DNA from: Didymella arachidicola
Taxonomy: Eukaryota > Ascomycota > Dothideomycetes > Pleosporales > Didymellaceae
Length of the DNA: 64,000 nt
Reading direction: 5' to 3'
Assembly: GCA_016630955.3 (NCBI GenBank)
Contig: CM049992.1
Span: 186,001-250,000 of the forward strand
Positions 34,252-45,749 of this stretch are shown piece by piece. Below the pieces are notes generated by a model. The model worked only from the letters and a program-made list of their open reading frames with translations, searched no databases and was not told the DNA's origin. The translations under genes were made by a program, and so were the position numbers. Numbering within the stretch: the stretch's first letter is position 1; the number at the start of each line of letters is the position of its first letter.

Positions 34252-35700
34252 ATGGCCAAACGCAAGCGCCCGGAAGCCTCGCCAGCCCTTTCTGACACGA
34301 CTTCTGCCACCGCAAAACTCCTCAAACACCAGAAGAAAGCCATCCTCGCCCGTCTCACCGCCGCGCAAAAGCCTCTGATAGCCGCTCTGCGCCTCGGCGC
34401 CGGTTTCGAACGCCAGAAGCACAGCCGGCGCAAGAAGACCGCCGTTCAGAAGAAAGACACCAAAGCGCTCACACGACTCGACGACGAGTACCGTACGCTC
34501 AAGGCGCTAGACCTGGAAAAGGTAGCAGAGCAGCATGTACGGCGGACAATTGCGAAAGTCAAGAGTCTGAAGGATCATGAAGCGCTGCCGGCGAGCGTTA
34601 GGGATATTGAGAAGGCGGACAACGAACAGGCGAAGCTCAATGTGTTGGCAAGGCTGTATAAGGTCGCGGCAGTCAAGAAGGAAGTTGATGCGTTGATTGA
34701 TGATCTGAAAGAGATTGTTGGTAGGCCTGATGGCGTTGGGAGAGCTGAGAAGGCTGAGACTGCGCGCGGCGCGGAGAAGAAAGAGAAGAAGCGTAAGGTG
34801 GAGAAGACCGAGGAAGATGATGACGATGTGGATATGCTGGATCTCAGCGACGAGGACGGCGTTGCGGCAAGATTGCTGAATGCACGAATAGCAGCGCCAT
34901 CGTCGGGTGAAGAGAGCGACGGCAGTCTATCAGACAACGAAAGACCACCCAGCATAGGAGACAGCTCCAGCGAAAACCCGGACGGTGATCTCGAAGCGCC
35001 TAGTGACTCAGAAGTCTCCTCATTTGGCGGCTTCAGCGCATCGAACTCTTCAGACAACGCCATCTCCCGCATAGCGGCGCCATCCGACCTCTCAGACTCC
35101 GACTCCGATTCCGCTCTCTCCATTTCCCTAAGGGAGCGCAAATCTAAACCCAAAGCCCCTGCCGCACCAACATCTTCGACCTTCCTCCCTGGCCTCAGTC
35201 ACGCAACCTACTTCTCCGGAGACGAATCTGCCTCCGATATCGACGAGAAACCTCGCAAGAACCGGCGTGGGCAGCGCGCGCGCCAGAAGATTGCAGAAGC
35301 AAAATACGGCGCCAAAGCAAAGCACATCGAGAAGAACGAGCGAAAGAAGGGCTGGGATGCCAGGAGGGGCGCTGTGGATACTGACAACGGTGGAAGAATG
35401 AACAGGAAGGCACGGAGGGAGGCGGAGAAGGGGATGAAAGCCAAGGGTGGCAGGGGCCCGGTTATGAGCGGGGAGAACGCTGCGCCGCTGGGTAAAAATA
35501 GGCTCGGTGGCGGCGACGTTGGAGCTGCGAAGACCAATGGTGGTGCCGCGAGCGCGCCGGGTATCAAGAAGGGGCCGAAGAAGGACGATGCAGGGTCGCT
35601 GCATCCGTCATGGGAGGCAGCGAAGAAGGCGAAGGAGAGCAAGAAGCTGAAGATTGATCTTGGAGGGACGAAGACGGCGAAGAAGATAACGTTTGATTGA
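34252..35700 (+). CDS. BUD22: Bud22-like ribosome biogenesis factor
   Basis: A single exon of 482 residues begins MAKRKRPEASPALSDTTSA. An N-terminal helical region (KKAILARLTAAQKPLIAALRLGAGFERQKHSRRKK) is followed by LKALDLEKVAEQHVRRTIAKV, then acidic Ser/Asp-rich stretches (EDDDDVDMLDLSDEDGVAA, SDLSDSDSDSALSISL). The conserved C-terminal Bud22 block follows: PGLSHATYFSGDESASDIDE, KNRRGQRARQKIAEAKYGAK, and the ending LHPSWEAAKKAKESKKLKID. Bud22 acts in the nucleolus in small-subunit rRNA processing. The long reverse-strand frames in 34575-35894 are shadows. Confidence 0.9.
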   Translation: MAKRKRPEASPALSDTTSATAKLLKHQKKAILARLTAAQKPLIAALRLGAGFERQKHSRRKKTAVQKKDTKALTRLDDEYRTLKALDLEKVAEQHVRRTIAKVKSLKDHEALPASVRDIEKADNEQAKLNVLARLYKVAAVKKEVDALIDDLKEIVGRPDGVGRAEKAETARGAEKKEKKRKVEKTEEDDDDVDMLDLSDEDGVAARLLNARIAAPSSGEESDGSLSDNERPPSIGDSSSENPDGDLEAPSDSEVSSFGGFSASNSSDNAISRIAAPSDLSDSDSDSALSISLRERKSKPKAPAAPTSSTFLPGLSHATYFSGDESASDIDEKPRKNRRGQRARQKIAEAKYGAKAKHIEKNERKKGWDARRGAVDTDNGGRMNRKARREAEKGMKAKGGRGPVMSGENAAPLGKNRLGGGDVGAAKTNGGAASAPGIKKGPKKDDAGSLHPSWEAAKKAKESKKLKIDLGGTKTAKKITFD

Positions 35701-36248
35701 GCAAGGCGCAGGTCACGCAAAAGAGCTATGAGATACCCAAGAGTTATATTAGCAATGATTGAGCAGCTGGTTTGATATGGAAAGGAGCAGTGGTGATTGG
35801 AGCCTGGTTTGCGCACTCTCAGAACATACACTTCCTCGCTATCGAGTTCGGGGTCGACGGACGGGCCAAAGCTCATTCCAGTGCTGCGTTGCATTCTGAA
35901 GAATACGAACGATGCTTTGAGCTACTCTGCAGATCTAGCAGGCGCCGTCAAAGATCGATAAGGCTGCGGCCAAGACTCAATGCAATACTAAACAACGCCG
36001 TGGATGGTTCAGTTGACCTATTTCGGCCGTGAGGACTCTTTCACACTTGCACAAATCTTGCAAAAATGAGTTCGATGATCACGAAAGAATCCCCATGCTT
36101 CAGTCATATCTTATTGGTAATCGCTATGAGCACCAAGATTCACATAGATCTGATGGTCCAAGAACGCTAGATCAACACTTGCAACAGAACACTTCCCGCA
36201 CCCCCGCACCTTGGCCCTTCGACCATTCCTACCAGGCTCGACGAACGT
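35701..36248. other. Intergenic between convergent genes
   Basis: About 550 bp between the 3' ends of BUD22 (+) and the trypsin gene (-). No gene seen. Confidence 0.5.
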
Positions 36249-37055
36249 TTAAGCGTTGGCGTCAATGAAAGAGCGGAGAGCACCAATGCGGGCGTAGACA
36301 CCAGGCTTACCAGCCTGAGCACAGCCATCGCCCCAAGAAACAAGACCAATGAGAGTCTTGGAGGAGTTGACTATGGGGCCTCCAGAGTCACCCTGGCAAG
36401 AGTCCTTGCCACCAGTAGTAACACCAGCGCAGAACATGGTGTCAGTGATCTCACTGACAGAGTAGTTGTTACGGCAAGTAGTGCGCGAGACGATGGGCAC
36501 ATCGACCTTGCGCAGAGTAGTGGGCGAGGATCCGCCAGAGGAGGTGGTTCCCCAGCCGGCAACGGTGGAGGTGCTACCTGAGGCAGGATCGGAGCCAGAC
36601 GCGGCCAGAGCGGCGTAGCCGATGGTGTTGCTGGTGGGGATGCTGGTCGCAAGCTTCCAGATGGCGACATCGTTGGTCAGGGTCGAACTGGAGAAGTTGG
36701 GGTGCACCTTGATGGAGGAGACTTTGACCAGGGTTCCACCAGAATTGCGGTTCTAGCGTTCATGAGTAAGAGGTCATTCGGAAGGAGCTTCAAGCTGACA
36801 TACCAAGCTTCCAGCGCGGACAGAGAGGGACGAAGCAGTCTGGCCGACAGTGCAGTGAGCGGCAGTGATGACAGTGTTGGCGTTGATGAGGGAACCACCG
36901 CAGAAGTGAGAACCACCCTGCTGCAGAGAGACAATGAAGGGGAAGTCGCCAGCGCTAGCTGTTGTGCCACCGACGATGTCGACGGAGTCCTGAGGAGTAG
37001 GAGCCGCGGTGACTGCAGAGGCCATGAGGCCAGCGATCATTGCCTTGTATTGCAT
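36249..37055 (-). CDS. Secreted trypsin-like serine protease (2 exons)
   Basis: Exons 37055-36804 and 36752-36249 (51-nt intron) give 251 residues. A signal peptide (YKAMIAGLMASAVTAAP) and short propeptide precede the mature start IVGGTTASAGDFPF, cut after Asp. The catalytic triad is His in VITAAHCT, Asp in TNDVAIWKL and Ser in CQGDSGGPIV. Asp six residues before the serine (KDSCQGDSGG) sets Lys/Arg specificity, as in true trypsins. Six cysteines fit three disulfides. Fungal trypsins of this type are secreted for protein digestion and are common in plant pathogens. The gene has a clear TATA box. Confidence 0.96.
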
Positions 37056-38192
37056 CTTGAGAGATGTTCGGGAGTGAGGGTAGTGATTGATGGAAGAGGA
37101 TCAGCGAGTGGATGATTCACTTGAGGAGGCGATATCCATCATCTTTATAGTCTTGTAATAGACGTGGGATAACAAGCGCAGTGCCTACAAACCTTCCTAT
37201 TCGGCATTTCTGATTGTACCATAACTGCCAAGCTGTTGCTGTTCAATGTCCTTCCAAATACAGTCAATTTGGGATTCGGCGAAGACTAAACAGAATGTTC
37301 TCCCCCTGGTGTAAGGCCGTTATCTGCTGCAGTCTCATCTGCAGGTACATGCAATGAGGGCTAAAGGGGAAGCTCCTGTGCAGTCCGTCTCCACGAGACC
37401 TCATTCGCTGCGGCAGTTGCACTAAACTTATAGGTGTGACTTCTTAGTGCTACGTCTTTAGCCTCACCAGAGTACAATGTAAATATTAGGGATTGTATAT
37501 GAGTTGTGACTGCAGATCTTCTTGGTACAGAGCTGTCGAGCGTTATACTCGCTGCAAAGAAGTAATGATACAGCGCGTACATGTTGCTTCTACAACGGAC
37601 ATCCCGACCGTTACTGGTGGTGCCTTGGAACAGTCTCGCCATACGCGACGCAGTCAACGTCCAGCATCCTACAGATCATGCGATGACGCCGAACTGCCTG
37701 GGTACCTGCCGAAAGGATTCGTGCACACAGGTCTGGTAGATTGCTCCAGAGCTTGGCAGGGAGGTGCACGGCCAGATTAATGTCGACATTCGTCGGATAC
37801 GATGCGGTGTCCAATTCCTGGTAGGTTTAGAAGTCGAGCGAGTACTGATGTGCCGCCGGCACTATGACTGATCAGGCAATACACAAGCAATGCCAAGATA
37901 GGCTTCACGATAACCCAACGCTGGAAGTCCTGGTAAAGCTTCCCGGGCTCTCGGCGCTCATCATTACCGGTATTGGCAGGTAACAGCACTGCGCTTTGAT
38001 TGGCTGCACCTAGTTGCATGTGACGGCGGCTGTAAACAATCGCCCTGACGGACGACCGCCGGTAAGTCTCTCCAGCCAAACATTTGCCTGTCACGACGAT
38101 CGCACCTCATGCTGATTGATTTCGAGCGCGCATTCGTTTTTCTGTCCACAGTCGGCCTTTCGCGACTTCTGTCCTCACCCATTCTCGGCAAC
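37056..38192. other. Divergent upstream region, no gene seen
   Basis: About 1.1 kb between the trypsin start and the small gene at 38193. Frames at 37361-37657 (-) and 37493-37780 (+) overlap each other and show no motif. Confidence 0.4.
37144..37149 (-). promoter_or_regulatory. TATA box of the trypsin gene
   Basis: TATAAA on the minus strand (within CTATAAAGATG) lies about 90 bp upstream of the ATG at 37055. Confidence 0.55.
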
Positions 38193-38621
38193 ATGGACAG
38201 TCTTGACACGCCCTTCACCATAGAGCTGAACGGCTCGCCTATCACAAACGTAGGCAGCAACGCAGAGGACAAGACACAAGCCAAGTGCGGCTCTGAAGCA
38301 GCCGTATTCACGCTCAAGGATGGTCATCTGCAACACGGTGATTGGGTACTTGGGAGGAATAGAACAGAGAACCGCAGCATGCTGCCTAAGGAGGTATACT
38401 GGTTCAAGGCCGGCGATGATATTGACAGAAGGGTGAAGCCAGTAGCGGCACATAAGGATGGCGACACGATCCAGCTCAAGTTCGAAGGCTCTTCTCTGAT
38501 GTTGCAAGACAATAAGATCTTCACGGATCTTCTCGGAGGTAAGTCATACTGTACATTATGGTTTCGAAAGCTGACTGGGGCAGACGACAAGACCGAGATA
38601 GTGGTGAAGTTCCAGTCATGA
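38193..38621 (+). CDS. Hypothetical protein, 127 residues (2 exons)
   Basis: Exons 38193-38538 and 38584-38621 are joined over a 45-nt intron (GTAAGT...GCTGACTGGGGCAG). The join gives the ending TDLLGDDKTEIVVKFQS; unspliced, the frame is also open (45 nt is divisible by three), adding 15 residues. Start is MDSLDTPFTIELNGSPITN; the frame stays open upstream to an ATG at 38109. The protein looks like a compact beta-rich fold (AVFTLKDGHLQHGDWVLGRN, YWFKAGDDIDRRVKPV, TIQLKFEGSSLMLQDN) with no signal peptide. I do not recognise a family, but the even codon use and the good intron make it likely real. Confidence 0.68.
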   Translation: MDSLDTPFTIELNGSPITNVGSNAEDKTQAKCGSEAAVFTLKDGHLQHGDWVLGRNRTENRSMLPKEVYWFKAGDDIDRRVKPVAAHKDGDTIQLKFEGSSLMLQDNKIFTDLLGGKSYCTLWFRKLTGADDKTEIVVKFQS

Positions 38622-39548
38622 GTGTGACCCGAGCCCAGAGATCGGTGTCGCGATCGCGACTTCAGCACCAGCGAGATCCTTGGAAACGCGTCTCGTTTGT
38701 CACGGGGGCTTCATTGCGTAGGTCAGAATGGGGGTTCCTCATGTCCATACCACAGTCCTGTCTCGTTGCTACTATAGGCTTCAAGCGATTGTTCATGCGG
38801 TTTCTTTATCTCTTGGCGGCTGCCCTTGATATCAGTGCAATCGAGTATGGTCATCGATATCGCAACGATGGGATTCAACAACGACTTGACTGGAAGACAG
38901 GAGTGGAGATGATTATGAATCGAGGTCTTGTTGACAACTGACTCGTCTCCTAGCGAATTCTGGGGATAGAGCTAGCGCGGCGCTAAGAACAGTGCCGGCT
39001 TTTCTCCGTCACCGTTCCGTTCCGTTTCCGTCTCCACCATCACACCTCCGACTATCACCTCACAGGAACCATTTTTGTCGACGTCCCGGAGGCTCTCGTC
39101 TATATTCCTCGTCGACGGAGTCCTCAGCCCTCTGCAGGAGTCTGAGACAAGCGCAATCTTCGCAACAATACCTAGGTATGCTTACCGTGACATTACTTCA
39201 ATGTGGCCATCGCGCGGCTGCTTCTGCTGGTCGGAGCATTGTCGGCAACCGCCCGACGAAAATTACCCTTTTTGCGTAGGGTTAACTGTTAGAGTGAAGA
39301 GAGCGCGTTGAGAGGGCAGCGTGTCATGCAACATAGTTGTGAAAAGGGCAAGGTAAAGTGCTTGGCGGGCACGTTGAATGGACGATGGAGGGTTGCGTGA
39401 TCCTTGGCAAAACTCCGCGAGCGCGATGTGGATTTGCCTACAGCTGAACTTTGCAAAAATCTGCAACTCTGAAGCTTGAAGAATATCTATATATCATGCA
39501 GACAGCGCCAAACTGTGTCTCCAAGTCGACGCAGCAATTGCTGTCATT
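38622..39548. other. Intergenic: promoter of the MFS permease
   Basis: About 930 bp. No gene supported; frames at 38992-39311 (+) lack motifs. Confidence 0.4.
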
Positions 39549-41127
39549 ATGGGTATCGAGACGACACGACCTTCGAGTACCAGCCATCGTGGCCTAGGGC
39601 GATTTATTCCATATTTCAGACAAGAGGAAAATGTCCTCCGCACCAAGCTTGACTGCTTTCTCCTACTTTGGATGTTCATTGCGGGCATCATGAAAGAGAT
39701 GGATCAGAGCGCAACAACCCAGGCTTATGTCAGCGGCATGAAGGAGGACCTGGCACTTTACGGGAACGAGCTCAACTGGTTTCAGACGTATTTTTCAATC
39801 GCATATGCCATATTCATTGTACCTTCGCAGATGCTACAGACAAAGCTGCGTCCATCCTTGTGGCTGCCATTTGCCGAGATTGCTTGGGGCGTCCTAACGT
39901 TGTTGTAAGTCTCTTCTACGGCAAATTTTGTTGAATCTGCTAATCAATCACAGCACGTACAAGGCAAAGACTGCTACAACGATATACATCTTGCGCTTCT
40001 TTCTGGGAGCATTGAGCGCGACCTCATGGCCCGGCATTACGGCACTTATCATGACGTGGTACACACCAACCGAGCTTGCCTTCCGTCTTGCCATCTTTGG
40101 CGTCTCTGATGTTGCTGGCGCAATGTTTCTAGGCGTGGTGCAGGCAGAGCTGTACGTCAATATGAACGGCGTCAAAGGCCTCGCCGGATGGCAATGGCTG
40201 TTCATTGTCTCCGGTGCTATCACCATCCTACTCGGACTACTTGGTCTTATCATCGTGCCCGACTCTCCGGCAAACACACGTGCCATTTGGCTCTCGAAGA
40301 AAGAGAAACAGTTATCGCGAGAGCGACTTGAGCGCCATGGCATACAAGCGGCTCGCTTAATTCCCTTGAAAGTGTTGCACGCAAAGCTACTATTACTCAT
40401 CAAGCACCCTCTTACTTACCTTTACATCGCCGCTTTCGCACAGAACGCTTGGGCGCATCGCGCCAACTCCTACATTCTCCTTTACCTCAAGGGTGTAACG
40501 AACTCTGGTGGCAATAAGTTATATACAACATATCAAGTCAACCTCATCCCTCTCGGCGGCTACGGATTACAAATAATCACGAACGTCGGGCTCAACGCGC
40601 TCGGTGACTGGAAAGGCTGGCGCTGGCCTATTTTCGTTGGCTCCGGCTTGGTGCACATTGTGGCATGCGGTATCTTGGCAGGCTGGCCTAGCAGTCATCC
40701 CACGATTATGTTCGCGTACTTTTTGACTTACGCAACGAATGCTGGTTCGCCTGCGCTGATTGCCTGGCTCGCAGAGCTACTACGGTTGGAACCTGAGGCT
40801 CGCGCAATCATTATCGGCATGAGCGTCACCATCGTATATATTGGCCATGCTACGATACCCCTAGGTGCCTGGAAAGCTGTGGATGCTCCGCACTATACTA
40901 TCGGTTTTCCACTTGCTCTGAGCTTGGCCGCTGGAGCCATCGGTGTTGTTCTTGCGATACGCTTCTGGTTTGTTCAACAACATCCTGACTTTGCGCAAAC
41001 TGGATACAGCAAAGGAGAGGAGTTCATCACAGAGTCGGAATTGGTAGGCACAACAAAGGACGTATATGACATGGAGGTGGGTTCACAGCCAGACAAGGCG
41101 GCTGCAAATGTTCGCCATCGGTCCTAA
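39549..41127 (+). CDS. MFS permease, Dal5/pantothenate/nicotinate (anion:cation symporter) type (2 exons)
   Basis: Exons 39549-39904 and 39954-41127 (49-nt intron) encode 509 residues with about 12 membrane helices. Seen: KLDCFLLLWMFIAGIMKEMD in helix 1, the loop after helices 2-3, GWQWLFIVSGAITILLGLLG in helix 6, then PDSPANTRAIWLSKKEK, the start of the middle loop characteristic of allantoate and pantothenate permeases. Helices 7-12 follow, with YFLTYATNAGSPALIAWLAE. Such carriers take up small organic anions with protons at the plasma membrane; the substrate is unknown. The gene faces the broken FAD oxidase tail to tail, 150 bp away, and may once have worked with it. Confidence 0.9.
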
Positions 41128-41277
41128 GGCTAGATACAAGGTCACTTCGTCAAACTCCAGTCACGACACCGAGAATTGTGAGAGAACTCAAATAATGCAT
41201 TCTTGAAAGTTACATCAATATTCGTCAAGCGTTACGTAGTGCCTTACGTGTCACTGCAATAAGTAGACTGCTCACAG

Positions 41278-42743
41278 CTAGGCAATCGGTGCATAGATGA
41301 AGAAGCGACCCTGCGGGTCATACTTCTGCTTCAATGCCTCCAACTTCTCATGCCGCCAGTCTTTGTAACCATACCAGCTCTTGCTACCCTCATCTCCATA
41401 TGCATAGTTGACGTAAGTGTGCAGCTCTTCGCTACCAGTGCCCTCCCGGATGATATCTTTAAGCTGATTGCCGAGCTGCCTGACGGACTCGTCCTCAGCT
41501 GCACCAGTGGATCCATAAATGATTAACGGCGCAGCCAGGGTATGAGCATCACGGAATGCGAATGCGGAAGCTTCCGCAGGACAAGCGCGGATTCCTTTGC
41601 TTGCGTAGTCCTCGAACATGAAGATGGAGTTGGTGTAAGGTGAATCAGCACCGCCGATAGCCGCAGCGTACACGTCGTATGCCTGCTTCTGCGCTGTAGC
41701 GTTGTAGACGCGGGTTTATATAGGAAAACGAGGATTGTTGAATCCGAAATCCTGGCAAGGTGGCGAGTCGAGTGCGATACCGGTCCAGGCGGCAAGGTCG
41801 TGATATGTACCAGACTGAGGAGTGGCCTTCAAGGGCGACAGGGCGTAGAACGGGGCAGTATACCTGGATTTGACTGACTTGACGCCTTCCTGAATGATAT
41901 ACATAATGGTGACGGGCTTGTCAGCGTCAAGGTTTGGGTCATTCTGCCAGTAAGACCAGTTGTGGATCTTGGTGCTCCGTGTGCCGTTGTTGATGAAGAC
42001 CTTGTTGGCGGCGTTCTAAATGTCTTCGACTTTATCGCCGCTAATAATGATCGTTTCGATGGCCCAGTCGGTGTTCTCGATATCATAGACCTTCGAGGTC
42101 ACGGATGTGACGATGCCGAAGTCGTGCCCGGCGCCCTGCATGGCCCAGAAAAGATCGGAGTTCGAGTTGATAGTCTGCAGTTTGCCATCTGCAGTGACAA
42201 CGTTCATCGATTCGAATTTATCTGCAATCAGACCATGATGGCCTTGAAGCCAACCGTGACAACCTCCCAATGCAGGGCCGAGATAGCTGACGCATTCGCA
42301 TGTCCCAGTAACAGTCTGCTTACCCGCAGCCCAGAAGGTGTCGGTAACTTTCTTGCTGTTCGCACCACCTCCTATAGTTACCAGAGAACTAGTCTTGGAC
42401 ACAAAGATAGTGTTCAGAGTGGGCATGTAAATTTGAATACCATAGTCCATCCTGCCAAGACTGGTCAAGGATCCATGATGCCCGTTGTACGCAAGAATGG
42501 GGATATCGTTCTTCGCAGCAAATATGACCTGTAGAACGTGCTGTCAGTGCAGATCGCGTAGACGTTGCAAGAACTTCTTACGATCCTGGAAACGACACTC
42601 TCTGGTCCCGAAACAATAACAGCGTTGGGAGCCGGAGGCGACAGATTGGATCATTGAACAGTATAATTTGTGAACGATTCGCTACCATCGTAGTAGATTT
42701 GGGCGGTTTTTGAAAGCTCGGGTGCAAGAGGCTTTAGATCCAT
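41278..42743 (-). pseudogene. BBE-type FAD-dependent oxidase, three nonsense mutations
   Basis: Two exons (42743-42582 and 42528-41278, 53-nt intron) form one unbroken register of 471 codons. The register is interrupted by TGA at 42653-42651, TAG at 42018-42016 and TAA at 41718-41716. There are no frameshifts. Domains: FAD_binding_4 (NAVIVSGPESVVSRIVIFAA, PILAYNGHHGS, SLVTIGGGANSKKV, CECVSYLGPALGGCHGW, AMQGAGHDFGIVTS). A BBE C-terminal domain ends YVNYAYGDEGSKSWYGYKDW and QKYDPQGRFFIYAPIA. Family members oxidise sugars or alkaloid-like metabolites. The TAG and TAA fit C-to-T changes at CAG and CAA, as RIP makes. Intact spacing implies recent loss. Read-through or an allele without these stops elsewhere cannot be excluded. 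Confidence 0.85.
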
Positions 42744-43371
42744 GCCTGCTGTGGTCGCCCGTGGGAATACATCGTGGGGTGCGGTGGGTCCACACTAGAC
42801 GCCCGGAAGTACCGCGGTCAAAGTCCAAACAGCGATTGCCGACGAAGTTATTAATTGCGTGAACATATTTCCAACAGTAGTTGTAGATCAGGAGCGCAAA
42901 GTATGTTTCAGGCGGCGCGACGTCGGATTTAAAATGTCTGGCCCAAGACGCCACTAACTGGAAGGAAGGCCATCTTCAGGGATGGTCTTCCTTCCATCGC
43001 ATGAATGGATTCAACATAACGAGATCCGGGTTGGTAGAAGACCGCATTAAGCGGCGCCAAGTTCTCGCGCTACGGAAGAGACAACTCCATTCGGTGCCAT
43101 CGAGTCGCATATACTCGCGGATCGGCAAGCGGCTTACCTACGCATGTGTAAAGCCGGCCTCAAAGGCCCTCAGAATCAGGCTCGCCGCTCCAAAAAGTGG
43201 ATACCTTTCGCATGGGTCGAAAGCGAGTTACATATTGCGTGTTGGTCTTTCAGCACGTGCAAGATACCACAAGAATAGGTCGTGCTGGACTATAAACCTC
43301 ACTCGTTTCCAAATGAGATCCTTCGATCGATCCGGTGGTCAACGACATCTCGAATTTTTCAGACTGCCATT
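42744..43371. other. Divergent upstream region, no gene seen
   Basis: About 630 bp between the FAD oxidase pseudogene and the rhodopsin-like gene. A plus frame at 43001-43375 runs into the next gene's start but has no recognisable content. Confidence 0.4.
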
Positions 43372-44782
43372 ATGAGCACATCCGTGGAGTTGTGGGTACA
43401 CTTTACATTCGGAGTTGCTGCCACTCTTCTCCGGACTTACGCCAGAGTCTTAGCGGTTGGTTATCGAGAGCTTCACCCTGATGATTATCTGATATGGCTT
43501 GCCCTGGTACGTTTCCGTCCGCTTCCTGATGCCTCACAAGTCACTAACTGTCATTAACCAGGTCTTATATACTGCTCAGACAATTCTTGGATACAACGTA
43601 GAAGTTGCATCCCGTGGCCTCTCAAATAGTGGCATGACCGATTCCCAACGAGGCGCACTATTGCCGGACGACTCAGAATATGGCTGGAGGTATGCGCAAG
43701 CCGCCCGAATATACCTTTTGCGCGTGAGAATGACACAGAGGACGACTGATACTTAATTAGGGTCGTTGGATCCAAGATCCAATTGGCAAGCTGGACAACG
43801 TCACCGTGTCTGCTCTGGACGCTCAAGACATGCGTTGCATTCTTCTATTACAGACTCACAGTGAGCACTTCTGCTGGTATTTCCAGAGGTTTGACTGACA
43901 AAGCGCACATAGAGCGGTCTGGGCACGTACGAGAAGCGCATCAATATTGCGATGGGGTTGATCGCAGCCACCTTCATCGTCATCGTTATGACTATATTCC
44001 TCTCTTGTAGGCCATTCAACCATTACTGGCAGATATCGCCCGATCCTGGAAACGCTTGCCAGCCCGCGATATCGAAGCCAATTATTTGGGTGACATTCGT
44101 CACGAATGTGTCGACGCATTTTTTCCTGTTTATGATACCGATTCCAATACTATGGAAGTCGAGCTTGCGACTATACAAGAAGATAGCTGTAACTTCGGTG
44201 CTTTCTGCTGGTGTTCTGATCATCGTTTGTGCAACGCTGAAGAGCATCTATGTCATCGTCGTAAGTACTCCTCTTGGCCCATACCAGCTCCTGAAACTGC
44301 GATTCAGAAAGCCCATTACCATGAAGACCTAAGTCGATACATTCCTGACCTCAAGATAGGACCCGGTCAACGGCGGGACGCTTGCGGCCGAATGGGGTAC
44401 CCGAGAGACATTTATCGCAGTTATCACGACGAACTTGCCGATGATCTTCCCCTTGTTCAAGGTCTGGTTGCAGCCGTTCTTACCAAGTACACTGCGATCT
44501 AGTGGTAACAACAAGGCGTACAAAACACGGGGTAGTGGGTTCGTGACCATTGGCGGTGGTGTAGCCTCGAGTAATGCGAACAAGACTCCGCGCAGTAAAA
44601 CCCGCATCTCTGCGAACATGACCCTCGACAACGAGAGCGAAGAGCATTTTTTCAAAGTTGACGATGTGAGGATGCAGCATCTGCAATCTCCCCAGCAACA
44701 TCAGGCCGGAATCATCGTGTCCAAGGAGGTTTCGGTAACAACAGAACCGTGCAGCAAGAACGACAGTTCTCTTCAAGTTTGA
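43372..44782 (+). CDS. Fungal rhodopsin-like (Pth11-type) seven-helix membrane protein (5 exons)
   Basis: Exons 43372-43506, 43562-43689, 43761-43860, 43913-44260 and 44360-44782 join to 377 residues. Pattern: VELWVHFTFGVAATLLRTYA in helix 1, RELHPDDYLIWLAL leading into helix 2, and CLLWTLKTCVAFFYYRLT in helix 3. Then come MGLIAATFIVIVMTIFLSCRPFNHYW, IWVTFVTNVSTHFFLFMIPIPILW, VTSVLSAGVLIIVCATLK and RETFIAVITTNLPMIFPLFK. The D-D-Y-L motif, CRPF.HYW and P..LW..L are typical of this family of plasma-membrane proteins in ascomycetes, including the appressorium receptor Pth11. No N-terminal CFEM domain is present. The last 110 residues are a polar cytoplasmic tail. Ligand and signalling are unknown. 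Confidence 0.88.
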
Positions 44783-45749
44783 TCGGTGAATCAATCGGGG
44801 ATTTTCTTCATTGGCGTTGCATCAATTCGATAAAACTTCGTTGTCGTGACTCAGAATGTTCGTAACTGAAGACCACACATTGTGAGAGTGGTAGGGCCGC
44901 AGTTCTTCCGCGCCGCACCGTTGCGGAGTAGTCGCGGATCTGATGAGCCGACCCGCGTGTGGTCCGATGTACCTCCTAGTTGAGGTTTGGTATGGAGCCA
45001 ATCGTAAGGAAAATTTCGAAAGCCGAATCCATCATGCCGACGGGACGCAGGTCAGCTACACGCGCGGATGAATTAAGACCACCCTTTGTGCTTTGAAGTC
45101 AAGGAGGCTCGGCGCAAGCTTCAAAATACGATAATATCATGAACAGTACGGTCAAATCCTTCAGTCGCAGCTTTTGGGGGAGGTCATGCACCCTAAAGTT
45201 ACTGTACGTTACATCGGGCAAAGGCAAGTGCTGCGACATGGATCGTGGAGTGGGATCGTGGCGCATGAGTGAGCATGTGCACTGTACGGGAGCAGCAAGG
45301 TTTGATGTTGATGTCGATGTCGCCATGGGAGATTGTTTTGCCGAAGCCCCTTCAGCCGAAATCTCCGGTGCGCCTCGCGTGTTGATAGGGCACCCTGAAT
45401 GTTCTGATCCTTCCTTGTCATTGCATGGAGAGATGCCGACGGAGCACCGACAACTTCATGCAGATTTCTTCTCGACCTATAGGTCGGAGATGAGCTACCA
45501 GATCGTTGGATCTCTCAAATTTGAAATGCCTTGAGTCTTTTTCGCTCTCGTTCTTGGACACGAGAATGCAAGGAACTGTACAGCGTCACCTCATGGCATT
45601 CAGTCTACAGGAGCACATCACCGACTTACGGGAATACTAGTCATAGTAGGTCAAGACTCGAAAGCTTCGTCCTATTTGTATCGATCATGATCGGAGCCTC
45701 AGAATTGTGTCTACTTTGCTCGGCACATCCGTCCATCATTTTTAACGAC
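44783..45749. other. Intergenic, weak open frames only
   Basis: About 970 bp. A 131-residue plus frame at 45139-45534 (start MNSTVKSFSRSFWGR) has an ATG but no recognisable domain; I do not call it a gene. Confidence 0.35.

Noticed and set aside
35208..35894. 228-codon minus-strand frame over the BUD22 3' end
   Set aside because: Complement of the Lys/Ala-rich BUD22 tail; only a Phe/Ser/Pro-rich chance sequence.
45139..45534. 131-codon plus frame with ATG
   Set aside because: No domain, uneven codon use and no neighbour support; could be chance in a decaying region.
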